Both the position numbers and the translations under genes were made by a program. The notes under the pieces were generated by a model that made no database searches, was not told the origin of the DNA, and saw nothing but the letters and a program-made list of their open reading frames with translations. This document shows, piece after piece, positions 46,906 to 58,849 of a DNA stretch of 64,000 bases. The stretch spans positions 63,668,744-63,732,743 of the forward strand of contig CM063503.1 in NCBI GenBank assembly GCA_032207245.1, read 5' to 3'. Positions within the stretch are counted from its first letter, which is position 1, and each line of letters opens with the position of its first letter. Source of the DNA: Pardosa pseudoannulata (Eukaryota; Arthropoda; Arachnida; Araneae; Lycosidae).

Positions 46906-49900
46906 TTTGTTTAGAGATCGTTATAAGATTCTATAATTCCACTATTTCAGTTATCGTTGCAAAAAAATGAAAGCAATACAACTTTCTGGTAATTGTAGTT
47001 GTATTATTAAAAGATTTTTCAGTTCTAGTTATTTTTCACTTTAAATCTGTCTTAGAATTCAGGGAGGGACTTCAAAATATTTGTACTAGCACTGACCTTC
47101 ACCATATACGAGAAATATCGACTTATGTAAAACAAGATTTCAATTTTTCTTTATTTTTGTTGATAATTCGCCTTTTTATTCAGCTCACGAGTTTCCCGAA
47201 TCATTTATTTCCCTTGAGAAGTAAGTGAGGTCTAGAGAATTATACAACAGTAATTCATCAGTTTGTTTGAAGTAGTATAGTTCCGTGTAACTTTTTAAAA
47301 ATATATATATTACCTGTTTTCGTTTCCAATGTAAATGACGTAACATTTGTTAAGTGTAAGTAATATGGAATAATTGATAGTGTAAGCAACAAAAAAAATA
47401 AATGACCACGATGCATTCTCGTACAATCAGCTATTGGAATAAGATTTCGATTTTGATAGCAATTCTTATGCGAAGAACATTTAGCCAAATATAAATTAAA
47501 TTTGCTTACAACCAAATAGAAATTAAGTTTCCAAACGTAATAGTAATAAAGTTTGGAAGTTTTATTTTCCATAAAATATCACCGAGTTCAATGATTTATA
47601 AAATTATTCATTATTTAGAAAATTTCGTTTTATGGTAGAAATTTACTGTACAGAGATTCTGTTCTATTGAACTATTTATTAACGCCGATATAATTTCAGA
47701 TGAATAAGGTATGTTGAATCTGAATTATTATGGATCCTTGACAGTAAAGTAATTAGAATGTAAACAACTTTGAAAATTACAGTTGATTCTTATAAGTGAT
47801 AAATTGTAATTTTAAACATCATAGGTAATAATTTATAAAAAATACAAATTGCATAATAAGAGATTTATTTTCTATTATACGTAAGCACAATACTCTAAAG
47901 TGAAGTTTTATAATAGATAGAGCTACTGATCATGTTTTCAGTTCATGTACCTGCTGAAAAATTAAATTCATCTGAGATATTTGAAAATTCATAAAATGGG
48001 GATTTAAATGAAAAAATCAAATGTTGGTTCTTAAAAATTTTGAGTATTGTTTATGTTATTGCTATTTACTTTCACCAAAAAAGAAAAAAAAATCATTTCA
48101 GAAAACATCAAATTCTAGAAATCATTTTTTGGTTATCCCCCAAAAGAATACTAGACTTTAATAGGTTAAAGTTTGATTTTAAGCGATTCATTCAACTAAC
48201 ATCTGAAATTTCAACTAACATCTTAACAATAGGTGGTGACTTGAATTTTTGAATCCATACAAACTAAGTTGATTCCAGAAGACAAAAATTGTCAGGTGTC
48301 AGCAATGGTGGGGTTGAAATCATTCGATAACTGGTAAGCTTAAGTATTTTTTATCGGTACGCTAAAATCCTGTACAATATTAGCTTTAACATCAGTTTCC
48401 CAGAAAACTGTTTGATTGAAAATGACATATCATCTCACAATTACGAGTCAGTGAATGTCTACTTGATTGAGTTCAATAGTTCAGTTTAAATTATAATTAT
48501 CAGTATGCGAAAAGTTGGAAGACTATACATCAGCTTAATTAAATCCCGGGAAAGATCGAGTTTTGGTCGATTTACCCTCATTTTATATAAATGAGACTAA
48601 CCTATCACTCCTAAAATTTACAATGAGGAGATTCCTTCTAACTGACCTTCAATGTTTCTCCTCTTATTTAGTACAGTTATAACTGATTCTTGCAATTTCA
48701 TCAACATTTTATTACTTTTACTTAAAAAATATATCCTTTAACCTTGTCACGAGTAGTTAAGCTTATTAATTTCTCCCATAACTTCCGGTTACTTTTAAAT
48801 TAAAAAAAAATCATTATAATGCTAGAAATAATGTAGTACTAACTTTATTGAAAAAGGAGTTTCGAAAACTAAATTTAAATTTTTCTTCTTTTCTGCTTAA
48901 TTCCCGGCAACTGTTATCGGATGCAATTCAGCTACAATGTGAAGACTAGGTTTCTAAAAATGAACAAGACTAGTGTCAGGTGTAATTTTATGTTGAAAAT
49001 TTTATGTTGAATATTTTAATCCTTTCAAAAACTAATGGTTTCTTCATTTGCATTGTTATTTTAACTAAAATATTTTATACAGCAATTCTCTTTAATTCAT
49101 TAATGATAATTAGTAACTAATGTTGATAATCAAAGAAATAATAATAAAAGAATGTATTTTAAATTATATAATTATATATTATTATATATTATTATAATTA
49201 TATATTATTTCTTTACTAATTATATAAATAAGCACGATAATGATATGCTTGTTTCCGAAATAAAATTTAAATAAAAATATATAAATATTTTATTGAATCA
49301 CAAATTTTCATTGTCACATTTAAAATTTCATTTAGTAGTTTTTTTTCATGGGGAGAAATTAATAGTAAAGACAGAAAAAAGTTTGTTCAAGAACTTGGAA
49401 GATGAATTTGATTAGGGCCCTTTTGATGAATTTGATTAGGGACATAGTTCAAAATAAATGTATGTCTTCAAAAAATAAATATTGTGTTTCTGACAGATTT
49501 TAACATCAGATGTTCTCTTAGACTGTAACAGCTGTGATTGGCAGAAAGTGGTGGCTGTTGTATTGAAAGCTTAAAAAAAGCTTTAGAAATACATATCTGG
49601 CTTATTTTAACCCATCTGCAGGAAATAATATTTATTTTCATTATGTAATTCTCCAGTGTTAGAAAGGTCTTTTCCCGTAGCTCAGAATCATCCCAAAAAT
49701 AAAATAAAAATAATCTGAACATTTATTGTGTTTAATGTCCTATTGTTTTTATTAACTGGAAATAAATACATGTGTATTTTATACATTATGCCGCGTGATT
49801 ACATTTGAAAATACACACAGATACTTACAGACACAAACGATTTAAACGCAATTCAAACTTGCACCAAAAGGTTTCTAAATATTTCTTTATAATTTGGAAA

Positions 49901-50593
49901 TTAATAAAAATTTATTGAAATTCCATTTCAGTTAATTTTTTATACCACATTTTAATTGGAAAAAAAAAATATATATATATATATTATTTTATAATTTTTG
50001 ATATTTAAAAAAATAGGTAGGCAAGCTCTTTATAAGTTATAAAACCTTTTCTATGTCAAACATATAATATTGGTAACAGCATACTTTCCCAAAATGAGAT
50101 AAAACTATTATAAATTCTAACGAATATATTTTAGTAGTATTAGTAAAGCATATAAAAATATATTCATTCACCTGTGTTATGAAACCTGTCATTTGCATTA
50201 CTGCTAAAAGTTATCAAAATATTCAAAATTTCATACAAAAACTCGATTCCTTCTTTAAAACATTTTCGTTATTTCTCTCAAAAAGGCCATTAAAATAAAT
50301 AAATATTGACAGGTTAGATATTGTCCCATTACATAGTCAGATATAGATAGTATGTTTTGGCAAAATTTCATTTTAACACCTCAAAAAACATTTTAAGGAA
50401 TTAAATTTATTGCAGACAAAAATAACAAATAACACAAGTTCTCACAAAACCTCTTAAAGGTTTAAATACTGGAAGCGAATACAAATTACAAAAATAATAA
50501 ATAACAGAAACATGACTCTACAGTTTAAATAAAAATCTCACATATCTGAAAGTTAGAAAAAAAGTCGTTGAAACTAACCGTTTACATTTTTAT
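46906..50593. other. No confident gene
   Basis: AT-rich. The frame at 48040-48252 ends ILTIGGDLNF, which recalls the GGDFN motif of LINE endonucleases. The next codons would need a frame shift and add little, so it is only a hint. No other domain was seen. Confidence 0.4.
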
Positions 50594-50775
50594 GTCTCTA
50601 TAAATGCCTATTTCCTGTTTATTGTTTATACTAAAACTTTGTTTATATTTTTACGACTCTATAAATGGTTATTTTGGATTGGTTATTTATATTATAACTT
50701 GGATAAAGTGTTACAACTCTATAAATGCTTACTTCGGATTTATTACTGGTACTATAACTTTGCTTCTACTTATTG
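50594..50775. repeat. Three tandem units of about 61 bp
   Basis: CTCTATAAATG-(CCT/GTT/CTT)-A.TT marks units at 50596, 50657 and 50717, each continuing ..GTTTATT......TACTA.AACTTTG. The overlapping 61- and 65-aa frames are products of the repeat. Confidence 0.8.
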
Positions 50776-52075
50776 TAAAAAAAAAGTAAACTACACTTGG
50801 AATCTTAAATTCACAGCTTATAAAATTCACAAATAGAAGAATTCCGCGATTTTAGGTTAGACATGCACCTTTAGGTGTACATCCTGTGCATGCTGAAAGT
50901 GTACCTGCTTTGATCTGCCTGAAATTTCTAAATACTTCAGAATTATGCAAAAATTTGGGAGATATTCACAATTTGTTTCACCTGTCAGAAAATTATGAAA
51001 TTATTCCTTTTAATTCCTTACAATAAAAAATATAAAGCCAATAATATAAAAAATTAAATCTTTTTTATATCCCTTTCCGTAATATTTACAAAATTCTATT
51101 CAACAAACGAGCGCTATTTTATTTTCTATTTGTATTACCTTACGGGAGAATAATTTAATATCATACAAATAGTTAAACGGTAAGTTTATTTTTAATGACT
51201 CGCTAGTTATAATTTCATTCTTCTTTTTTTCTAATTTTCATGAGTTTTTTAACTTTTTATATCAAATACATTTCTGTACTATAAAAACATTCTATAGAAT
51301 GCAGTGTTTAGATCACTGTAATCAAAGTTCCAAGTTATTACTTGCATTCTAAATTAACATCGTGCGGTTTGTAATATAACATATGAATTATTTTTCAAAC
51401 TTCTAATACATTAATTCTTCTAAATCTTTCATTATAATATTAAGATGGATTATTTAATGATATTATTGAAAATGAGAATTGAAACAGATATTAAATGTGT
51501 TACATAGTTCTTATATAAATTTATTAAATATTGAAAGATTTATGATCTATACATAAAATAGATTTTCAACGTGCACCAAACCTCTTTTAGAAATTATGAG
51601 AACACTTAAGCATTTTGAGAAGTCAAATCAGTAAATAAAAAAAAATCTTTCCAGTAATCATAACTGAACTAGATCTCTCTACAAAGGGAAATACACATGA
51701 AAGAATTCTGCCTTATAAAAGAGATTACTTTAACACTTAAAGCGGCTTAAAATCGTATCTTGATAAATGCAGTTTTGGGGGATATAATGACGCGCGAGCA
51801 AAATGACCTTGAACGTGGTCATGTCAACGGAAGGAAACGAATTTTCTGGAACGCTATCCGAGAAAGAACTAATGACAGTTTCGCACTACTTTAGAAGTTT
51901 TAAGAGCAGTTTTCACTAACTTCTCACAATTAAAAGACTTTTTTAATATGGGAGTCTGAATCATAGATATTTGGAGAAGATGCTTGCTTAATTAAGATAC
52001 ACTCTCTCCTCTGAGACACGGATTCGAGTTTACCGTGTTGAACAGAATAATTTTGTGGAGTGCAATAACTTAATG
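50776..52075. other. No gene seen
   Basis: AT-rich sequence without a supported frame. Confidence 0.5.
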
Positions 52076-52649
52076 TTAACCCCTTCCTGTATGATTTAAT
52101 AATGAAAAACTGTGCATGAAATAACCATTTATTTTTTATTTAAAAAACTTGTTTCATTTTACAATTCTTACATATTCTTAATTAAAATCCACTTTTTACA
52201 TAGTGTTAAATAATATCAGAAACAGTAAGATTAAGAAAATATCAAAGCAAAACATTAATAAGGTATACAGATAATAGTCTTCAAGCTAGTGGATCTTTTC
52301 AAAACAAAGTGTAAAGGAATTCTTAATTGTTTACACCGCCAAGTAGTCTCACTTTTAATTTGATTCTTGTAACACACACGGCATTTCTTAGTAGGTTTTC
52401 TTATTCTGACTCATTAATTTGGCAATGACTTGTACCAAGAAATTCTAAGTAAACAATATGCAATAGTGACTTGTGATTTTCACAAGTGATAAAAGTGTTG
52501 CCAAATTCAGTACACTAGAAATTTTAAACTAAATTAATTATCATATTTAACAGTAACTTTAATCGCATGACGAGTGTAGCTCGTCATTGTGCGGTATGGA
52601 ATGAAAAACTAATACGAGCTAGACTCGTCATTTTACCGGAAGGGGTTAA
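52076..52649. mobile_element. piggyBac-like MITE bounded by TTAA
   Basis: The left end TTAACCCCTTCCTGTATGA and inverted right end TTAACCCCTTCCGGTAAAAT match over TTAACCCCTTCC. The right subterminal region has two palindromes, TGACGAGTGTAGCTCGTCA and ACGAGCTAGACTCGT. AATGAAAAACT occurs inside both ends. It is 574 bp with no coding sequence. The end sequence differs from the MITEs at 6617 and 8554, so it is a separate family. Confidence 0.7.
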
Positions 52650-53949
52650 AAATACCATACTACTAGCATTAATCTCTAAGCAATTTTAATTTTAGCTTTT
52701 CTGCTTTAGACCAGCAGTTTCCAATCTTTATGTTAGTACACCTGCCTACCTTTTATTTTTAATAACGATAATAATGTAGACACTATTTTAAACAATACTA
52801 ATTTTACTGCAAATAAAAGTTAAAAAGTATAATTAATATAATAACTACAAGGTTTTGCTATAACTTACACAAACGTGTAAATTTATCCAAAATGTATTCC
52901 AAATTTAATTACAAATTAAACTACATCTAACGCATCAAAAACAGTAATATTTCGAAATACTGCGCAATTTGCAATATCTCGGAATATTACTACTGCACTG
53001 GGGAGGAACAGTTAGTTTTGAAATGTCTCCAATGTGTAAAACGAGTTATTGTTACACCCAAGTACCGGTTGTTTTGTGTATTATTGAGACATTTGTAAAG
53101 CTTCATTTTTAAAATCTTTCATTCCGGATCATCTTTATATGGAAATCAAATTGTATGTGTAATAATGTAATAATGTATTGTATTTAAAATTCATTTAATG
53201 GAGTTTTTATTGTTACGTTACGATATGAAGTTTTATTTATTTGTAGATATTATGGTATAAGAATAATTCTTTTATGAAAACAGTTTGGTACTTCCCCTGG
53301 CAATTCCGTGTCTACCATATTAGAAACTGCCGCTTTAGACTCAGAGTCCTATTATAAAATGATTCAGAAGGTTTTTATTCAGGTCATCATTTAAAATTTA
53401 ATTATAGAATGTTCTGTTGAGAAGTTAATAATTAAAACATGCAGAAGCAGCTAAATATCTTTAAATACAAACAATAAAATCTATATTAATCTCTAAATGT
53501 AACTCTAAATTAATTTAAGATTAATCTAATCTGAGATTAATTAATAGATTTTTTTTAAAGATTAATCCTTAAAATCAATATAGCCTTTAATTAAATAATC
53601 TTAGATCAATTTATATAATATCTTTAAAAATCCTTATTTCTCCAAATAAGGTCATTAAAATACATAAACAAACAATGAAAAGTTAAATGCATTGAAAGGT
53701 TACATATATAATCTCTATATATTTCTAATATATCACAAGTAAAAAAAAAATTGTATAAAATAAATAAATTAAGATTAAGACTAATATAATCTTATCATTA
53801 AATAATCTTAGATCCATTTATAAGAGGTTTCTCAATTAAACTTTACGTGTAATCTTTATAAATATCTAAATAGTTAGAATGTATTACAAGTAACATATAC
53901 CTGAATTTTTAGCTTTAAGAAATTAACACTAGGTTCATGTCATTTTTTA
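52650..53949. other. No gene seen
   Basis: AT-rich. TTAATCT / AGATTAA motifs are repeated between 53480 and 53830 (ATAATCTTAGATC occurs at 53606 and 53802), suggesting an old local duplication. Confidence 0.45.
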
Positions 53950-54255
53950 TATACCTATCTCTACGAACACGCGTCAATTTGACGCATGAAAGAATACATA
54001 TGATAGCACTCAGAAGCAATGTAATTATACACTATAAGTAAAAAATGAAAACATGAGATAATATTGAGGTTCACGATAATATTACTAATTCAAAAAATAT
54101 TCTAGTATTTTAGTTTTCAATATTCCAACCAAGCAACTACAACCTTTAAAATCTCTTCACACTCTGATTTCAATTGAAATTCTGCGTTTCGTTCTTTCTA
54201 CTGTTGCTTATTTCTTGTTTCATTTGAGATAACAATATCGGATGACGAATGGAAA

Positions 54256-54991
54256 TACAGGGTGTCTATAAAAGAACTCCGGGGTTTTGAGGCAAAATAT
54301 TTTAATGAAATAAAAACATACATACATGTTTTATATATGACTGGCCAGCTTACATTTTCAAGTTTTTTTAACACTTAGTAAAGTTCTATATGAGCCCCGT
54401 TAGTGGCACGGCAGAAGTCTAAACGGTATTCTACCTCTTCCCATGTCCTGGCGAGCATGTCTGGGGGGACGGTTGCCACACAATTGACTATTCGTTCCCT
54501 GAGATGTTGAACATCACGAATTTTCTCTGCATACACAAGATTCTTGATATGCCCCCAGAAGAAAAAATCCAACGGAGTTCTGTCCACTTTCTCTTGAGAC
54601 ACACTCGGCCTACCCGGCGACTTTTGCTTCAAAACATTCCCTGTTTCCTTAAATGCACTGAACCATTGACGAATGGTTTTGTCAGAAGGCGGGTTAACAC
54701 CATAGTTACGTCGAAAGTTTCTTTGTACGGTAACTACAGACTTCGTTTCTATGAGCCAAATAACACATTGAGCCTTTTGTTGCGGAGTCGCCATCATTTC
54801 AAATTTCGCGACGTCATTTCAAGGTCAACGCCCTGCAGCGCAGCCAATAGTTGATACAAACATTCCCAAATGATATGAGTAAAACTTTTTGAGCTACTCT
54901 TTTCAGAGAAATCGACTAAATTTTGCTATCTTTTATAGTTAGTGAGATATGAATTTTTAAAACCCCGGAGTTCTTTTATAGACACCCTGTA
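54256..54991 (-). mobile_element. Internally deleted Tc1/mariner-type element
   Basis: Ends TACAGGGTGTCTATAAAAGA (left) and the exact reverse complement at right (to 54991) continue through ACTCCGGGGTTTT, giving inverted repeats of about 33 bp including the TA target. The 736-bp element contains one open frame on the minus strand (54375-54797). Length and content show that the middle of the transposase gene, including most of the catalytic domain, has been lost. It is inserted in the MITE at 53950-55111. Confidence 0.9.
54375..54797 (-). CDS. 140-aa truncated transposase: helix-turn-helix joined to C-terminal tail
   Basis: Residues 1-73 (MATPQQKAQCVIWLIETKSV, TVQRNFRRNYGVNPPSDKTI, RQWFSAFKETGNVLKQKSPG, RPSVSQEKV) are the N-terminal helix-turn-helix region common in arthropod Tc1/mariner-related transposases. 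Residues from about 74 (TPLDFFFWGHIKNLVYAEKI, then LRERIVNCVATVPPDMLART and WEEVEYRLDFC) are the C-terminal part that normally follows the last catalytic acidic residue. The join is in frame with no stop, yet the catalytic core between them is missing, so it cannot transpose by itself. It might bind the terminal repeats, but that is inference. A second ATG directly follows the first. Confidence 0.75.
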   Translation of the reverse strand: MMATPQQKAQCVIWLIETKSVVTVQRNFRRNYGVNPPSDKTIRQWFSAFKETGNVLKQKSPGRPSVSQEKVDRTPLDFFFWGHIKNLVYAEKIRDVQHLRERIVNCVATVPPDMLARTWEEVEYRLDFCRATNGAHIELY

Positions 54992-55784
54992 TTGTCGGTA
55001 CATTCCAATTTAGTATTGTTGTAATATTTGAATGAGTAGAACTAATTTACTAAAAATTTTGTCTACATTACGATCGCGTCAAATGAACACATATCCGTAG
55101 AGATAGGTATACCTCATAGATAATTTCAACATTTCAATGCTTTTAAAGAAAATAAACTTCAATATATACACTGCTCTAAAAAATTAGGGGAGCAAGCTAA
55201 GAAGTTGAGAAAACAGTGTGAGACAGCCACTTATTGGCATAAAAGATAGTAGAAGCGTATCCATGCGCAATACGGAAAAATGTCGTAAAACAGTTTGTAA
55301 TTAAGGTTTAAATATTTGAAAATATGGAAAAAATATGAAAAGATGATTTAGGGCAACAATTTGGTTACATATACATGCGCTCATACATGTATGGGCGCAT
55401 GAAAACCCAAGGTGTACACGTGCCCATGCACATCATCAACGTTTCACCGTAAACGTTAATCATTTTTTTTCTCCTGCTCCATACTTGTGATCATAGCTCT
55501 CTAGAAGTCACAGTTTGCATTTTCAGACACAAGTTACTATGCAAATCTTGTTCATCGTGATATGACAGACCACCATGTTAAGTTTGTAAACGATCTTTTG
55601 GGACACTCTGTATACAGTTGTCCATAAATTAAGGATAATTCAGAATCACACAGAAATTGAGCTCTAAAATAAAAATTTCACCTGTAGAATTATCACACAC
55701 ATCTTGAAGAAGAATATGCAAATTGCAGGAAACCACCAGATGGCGCGGATAGTACGTCACAATGACGAGAGTGTATGAAAGGGG

Positions 55785-55792
55785 TATATAAG
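55785..55792 (+). promoter_or_regulatory. TATA box of the Tc1 element
   Basis: GGGTATATAAGGAATGG lies about 75 bp before the start codon and is the clearest core promoter signal in the element. Confidence 0.6.
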
Positions 55793-55862
55793 GAATGGTA
55801 GCAAAGAAGTAAAATTGTTCACAAGCGCTTTAAAAGCCTTTCAGTGCAATAACCGCATAGTT

Positions 55863-56891
55863 ATGGCACAAAGGAAGCATTTGGATGATTTTTTACGTGG
55901 TAGAATTATCGGACGACTGGAATGTGGACGTACCCAGCTGGAAGTATCCGAGGAACTTGGAATCGCCCAGAGTGTCATCTCCAGGCTTTGGCAACGATTC
56001 AAACATGATGGTAATGTGAGTAGATGTTACAGCACAGGTCGCCCCCGAGTTACTACGCCGAATGATGACCGGTATTTGGCAGTTACTGCCAAAAGAAACA
56101 GACGGAGCACAGCATCAGACCTGTCTCGTCAGCTCTCTTCAGCTACCGGTACGACAGTTTCAAGGCAGACCGTGTACAGACGCTTAGGGAACATTGGTCT
56201 ATATGCTCGTAGGCCTGTCAGATGTGTTCCCCTTACCGCAACTCACTGTCGCCTGCGATTATGCTGGGCTAGAGAGCATGCATTGTGGACACCGCAACAG
56301 TGGTCTTGTGTGATGTTTTCCGACGAGTCCAGGTTCAGTTTACATTCTGATTCTCGCCGGACTTTCATATGGAGAGCGCCAGGTACCCGTTACCACCAAG
56401 AGAACACCATTGAACGACACCGTTACGGTGGTGCAGGATGGCTCGTTTGGGGAGGAATTATTCTTGGTTCCAGAACTGACCTGCATGTTCAGAGTGTAAC
56501 GATGACAGGCCACATCTATCGGGATGTCATTCTGGAACAACATGTACGTTTGTTTCGGGGCGCCATGGGTCCTGAATTTCTGTATATGGATGACAACGCC
56601 CGACCTCACCGTGCAAACATTGTAGACGAATGCCTTCAATCGGAGGATATCACCCGTATGGATTGGCCAGCATACTCACCGGACTTGAATCCAATAGAGC
56701 ATGTGTGGGACATGCTTGGCCGACGAATTGCAGCCCGTCAACCCCCTCCCAACTGTCTATCGGAACTTCGGAGGGCATTGCTTGATGAGTGGTGTAATTT
56801 TCCCCAAGATCAGATTGATAATCTGATACTCAGCATGCGTAGGCGTTGTAACGCTTGTATTGCATCGTCCGGGAGACATACTCCGTATTAA
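55863..56891 (+). CDS. Tc1 transposase, intact DD34E, 342 aa
   Basis: Cut-and-paste transposase of the Tc1 family, which excises the element at its inverted repeats and inserts at TA. The start chosen is MAQRKHLDDFLRGRIIGRLE; an upstream in-frame ATG at 55815 would add 16 residues with no family likeness. There are two N-terminal helix-turn-helix parts (about 1-110: LEVSEELGIAQSVISRLWQR, then GRPRVTT, then SASDLSRQL and VSRQTVYRRL). The catalytic triad is visible: D in MFSDESRFSL, D in YMDDNARPH, and E in SPDLNPIEHVW, the last two 34 residues apart (DD34E). WGGI lies between. The length is normal for the family, and there is no frameshift or stop. It is therefore potentially active. Confidence 0.95.
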   Translation: MAQRKHLDDFLRGRIIGRLECGRTQLEVSEELGIAQSVISRLWQRFKHDGNVSRCYSTGRPRVTTPNDDRYLAVTAKRNRRSTASDLSRQLSSATGTTVSRQTVYRRLGNIGLYARRPVRCVPLTATHCRLRLCWAREHALWTPQQWSCVMFSDESRFSLHSDSRRTFIWRAPGTRYHQENTIERHRYGGAGWLVWGGIILGSRTDLHVQSVTMTGHIYRDVILEQHVRLFRGAMGPEFLYMDDNARPHRANIVDECLQSEDITRMDWPAYSPDLNPIEHVWDMLGRRIAARQPPPNCLSELRRALLDEWCNFPQDQIDNLILSMRRRCNACIASSGRHTPY

Positions 56892-57025
56892 CCATCATAC
56901 TAACCATGTTATACTGTTTTCTGTAAATAGGTTCTTTTTTGAAATTTGCTCCAGGGAGTAAAAATCGCAATTTTTATTAATTATGTCAAACATATAGCAT
57001 CTTTTTTGCTCTTTACCTTTTGTTT

Positions 57026-57031
57026 AATAAA
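57026..57031 (+). terminator. Polyadenylation signal of the Tc1 transposase
   Basis: AATAAA lies 135 bp after the stop codon and before the right terminal repeat. Confidence 0.5.
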
Positions 57032-57421
57032 TAGACTTTACAAATAAGTCAAATTTGTTTTGCTTTTGTCTCTTTCATTGCCTGAACTTCATTATCCTTA
57101 ATTTATGGACATGAATGTAAAATGAAAAGTGAGAGCTTGTTATAGAAATTTTAAAATTTTTCTGATACACTGTGCGCAGGCTTACAACAACAAAAAGTGA
57201 ATTTCATGAATAATTTTTAAACTTTTGTAAACAAAAATTATTACTATAATTCTCCACCTATTTAAATTTTTTAAAGCGTATCAGAAATACTACATAACGG
57301 GATAGAATTCTCAAAAAAGCTAAAATAATGTTTCAAAATTACATTTCAAATGCTATAAATACTAAATGAAATAAACAACAAAGAAAAAAAGTATTAATTT
57401 ACAATGCAATTTACAAATTAT

Positions 57422-58270
57422 AAAACAGCATTTTCAGTAAAATGCATTTCAAGTTTTTATAGTTTCGTTAAGACTTATGATATTATATGCAGCAATTTTA
57501 TAGTTTTATAGGTTATAATTCGAATATTTTTTACAATGCACGCACGTTAAGGGTAGTAAAATTATCTGCTCCCGTCGTCTTTAAAGGGTTACAAAAACAG
57601 CATTTTTAGTAAAATGCATTTAAAGTTCTTATAGTTTTCTTAATAGTTATGATATTAAATGGAAAGATTTTATAGTTTTACAAATTATAATTACAGATTC
57701 TAATTCAAACATTTTTTACAATGCATGCAAGTTAAAAAAACAGCATTTTCAGTAAAATGCAGTTAAAGTTTTTACAGTTTCCTTAAAAGCCATGATATTT
57801 AATACAAAGATTTTACAGTTTTATAGGTTATATTTTGAATATTTTTTACAATCCACGCCAGTTAAGGGTAGTAAAATTATCTGCTCCCGTCGTCTTTAAA
57901 GAGTTACAAAAACAGCATTTTCAGTAAAATGCATTTAAAGTTTTTATTGTTTCCTTAAGAGTTATAATATTAAATGCAAAGAGTTTATAGTTTTACAGAT
58001 TTTAATTCGAATATTTTTTCCATTGTATGCTAGTTAAAAAACAGTATTTTCAGTAAAATGCATTTAAAATTTTTACAGTTTCCTTAAAAGCTATGATATT
58101 AAATGCAAAGGTTTTATAGTTTTACAGGTTATAATTCGAATATTTTTTTAGAATACAGGCAAGTTAAAAAACAGCATTTTGAGTAAAATGCATTTAAACT
58201 TTTTTAGTTCCCTTAAAAGCTATAAAATTAAATGCAAAAATTTTGTAGTTTTACAGGTTATAATACGAGT
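57422..58270. repeat. Satellite-like array of six units headed by a hairpin
   Basis: Units begin at about 57422, 57594, 57737, 57906, 58034 and 58164 with AACAGCATTTTCAGTAAAATGC, in which GCATTTT and AAAATGC form a hairpin. Each continues ATTTAAAGTTTTTATAGTTTCCTTAA..GTTATGATATTAAATGCAAAG and a GTTTTA(C/T)AGGTTATAATTCGAATA block. Units 1 and 3 carry an extra segment of about 43 bp (GGGTAGTAAAATTATCTGCT and so on) that the others lack, so lengths alternate near 170 and 130-140 bp early in the array. Confidence 0.9.
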
Positions 58271-58849
58271 GCACTCTATTTATTAGTAGACTAATTACCA
58301 AATGAAATATAAAAAAATAAAAATAAATTACTTTTGTTAATATCAAACTTTTTTTAAGAAACGTGCACCATAATTTTGGATGGAGGGAGTATTATCGAAA
58401 TATTTCCAAAAAGCTGTTCGAATTTTAAATAAACATAACAGTCCTTTTGTATGTCAGAGGGTATCTGAACCCTAAAATCCCCACGCACACTTGCATACAG
58501 TCCTGAGTATATATGCAATAAAGCAAGGATTCTTAGTCTATGGTACATAGACCATCAGAGATACGGGATGCTTTTGAAGACCGCTCACGATAGTATCATA
58601 TTCAAAGTAAAAATTTTCCCTTTTATAAACCTTTCCCCTTTTATAAAAAATATCATGTGCGTCCATTGAAAGCGTTTTCATCCTTATAGATGATATAAGG
58701 TTGCAAACTTCTTTTTTATCTTTTTCAATAAATGTTTAGTAGCTCTTTTTGAAAGCAAACAATTTCGTGTCATAAAAATGGAGCAATTTTAGCGAAATGC
58801 TTACGATTACGTATTTCTTTTCAGAATAGAAGTTGAACGAAAATACTTA
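58271..58849. other. No gene seen
   Basis: AT-rich with no supported frame; the 64-aa minus frame at 58354-58548 has no domain. Confidence 0.5.

Larger units (their letters stand above)
53950..55111. mobile_element. MITE with TA-flanked inverted ends, split by a nested element
   Basis: The left end TATACCTATCTCTACG (53950) and right end CGTAGAGATAGGTATA (to 55111) are exact reverse complements over 16 bp. Near both ends is a GCGTCAA..TGA block, and the left one forms the palindrome GCGTCAATTTGACGC. Without the nested element at 54256-54991 the MITE is about 426 bp. The superfamily is unknown; the outer TA suggests a Tc1/mariner-type target. Confidence 0.7.
55613..57119 (+). mobile_element. 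Complete Tc1 element
   Basis: The ends are inverted repeats: left TACAGTTGTCCATAAATTAA, right (inverted) TACATTCATGTCCATAAATT, both continuing AAGGATAAT. They are flanked by the TA target. It contains a TATA box (55785), an intact transposase gene (55863-56891) and an AATAAA (57026-57031). The 1507-bp size and plan fit an autonomous Tc1 transposon. The left and right ends differ by a small indel near the tips. Confidence 0.9.

Noticed and set aside
57422..58270. CRISPR-like array
   Set aside because: The repeats are whole 130-170 bp units without unique spacers, in a eukaryotic context.
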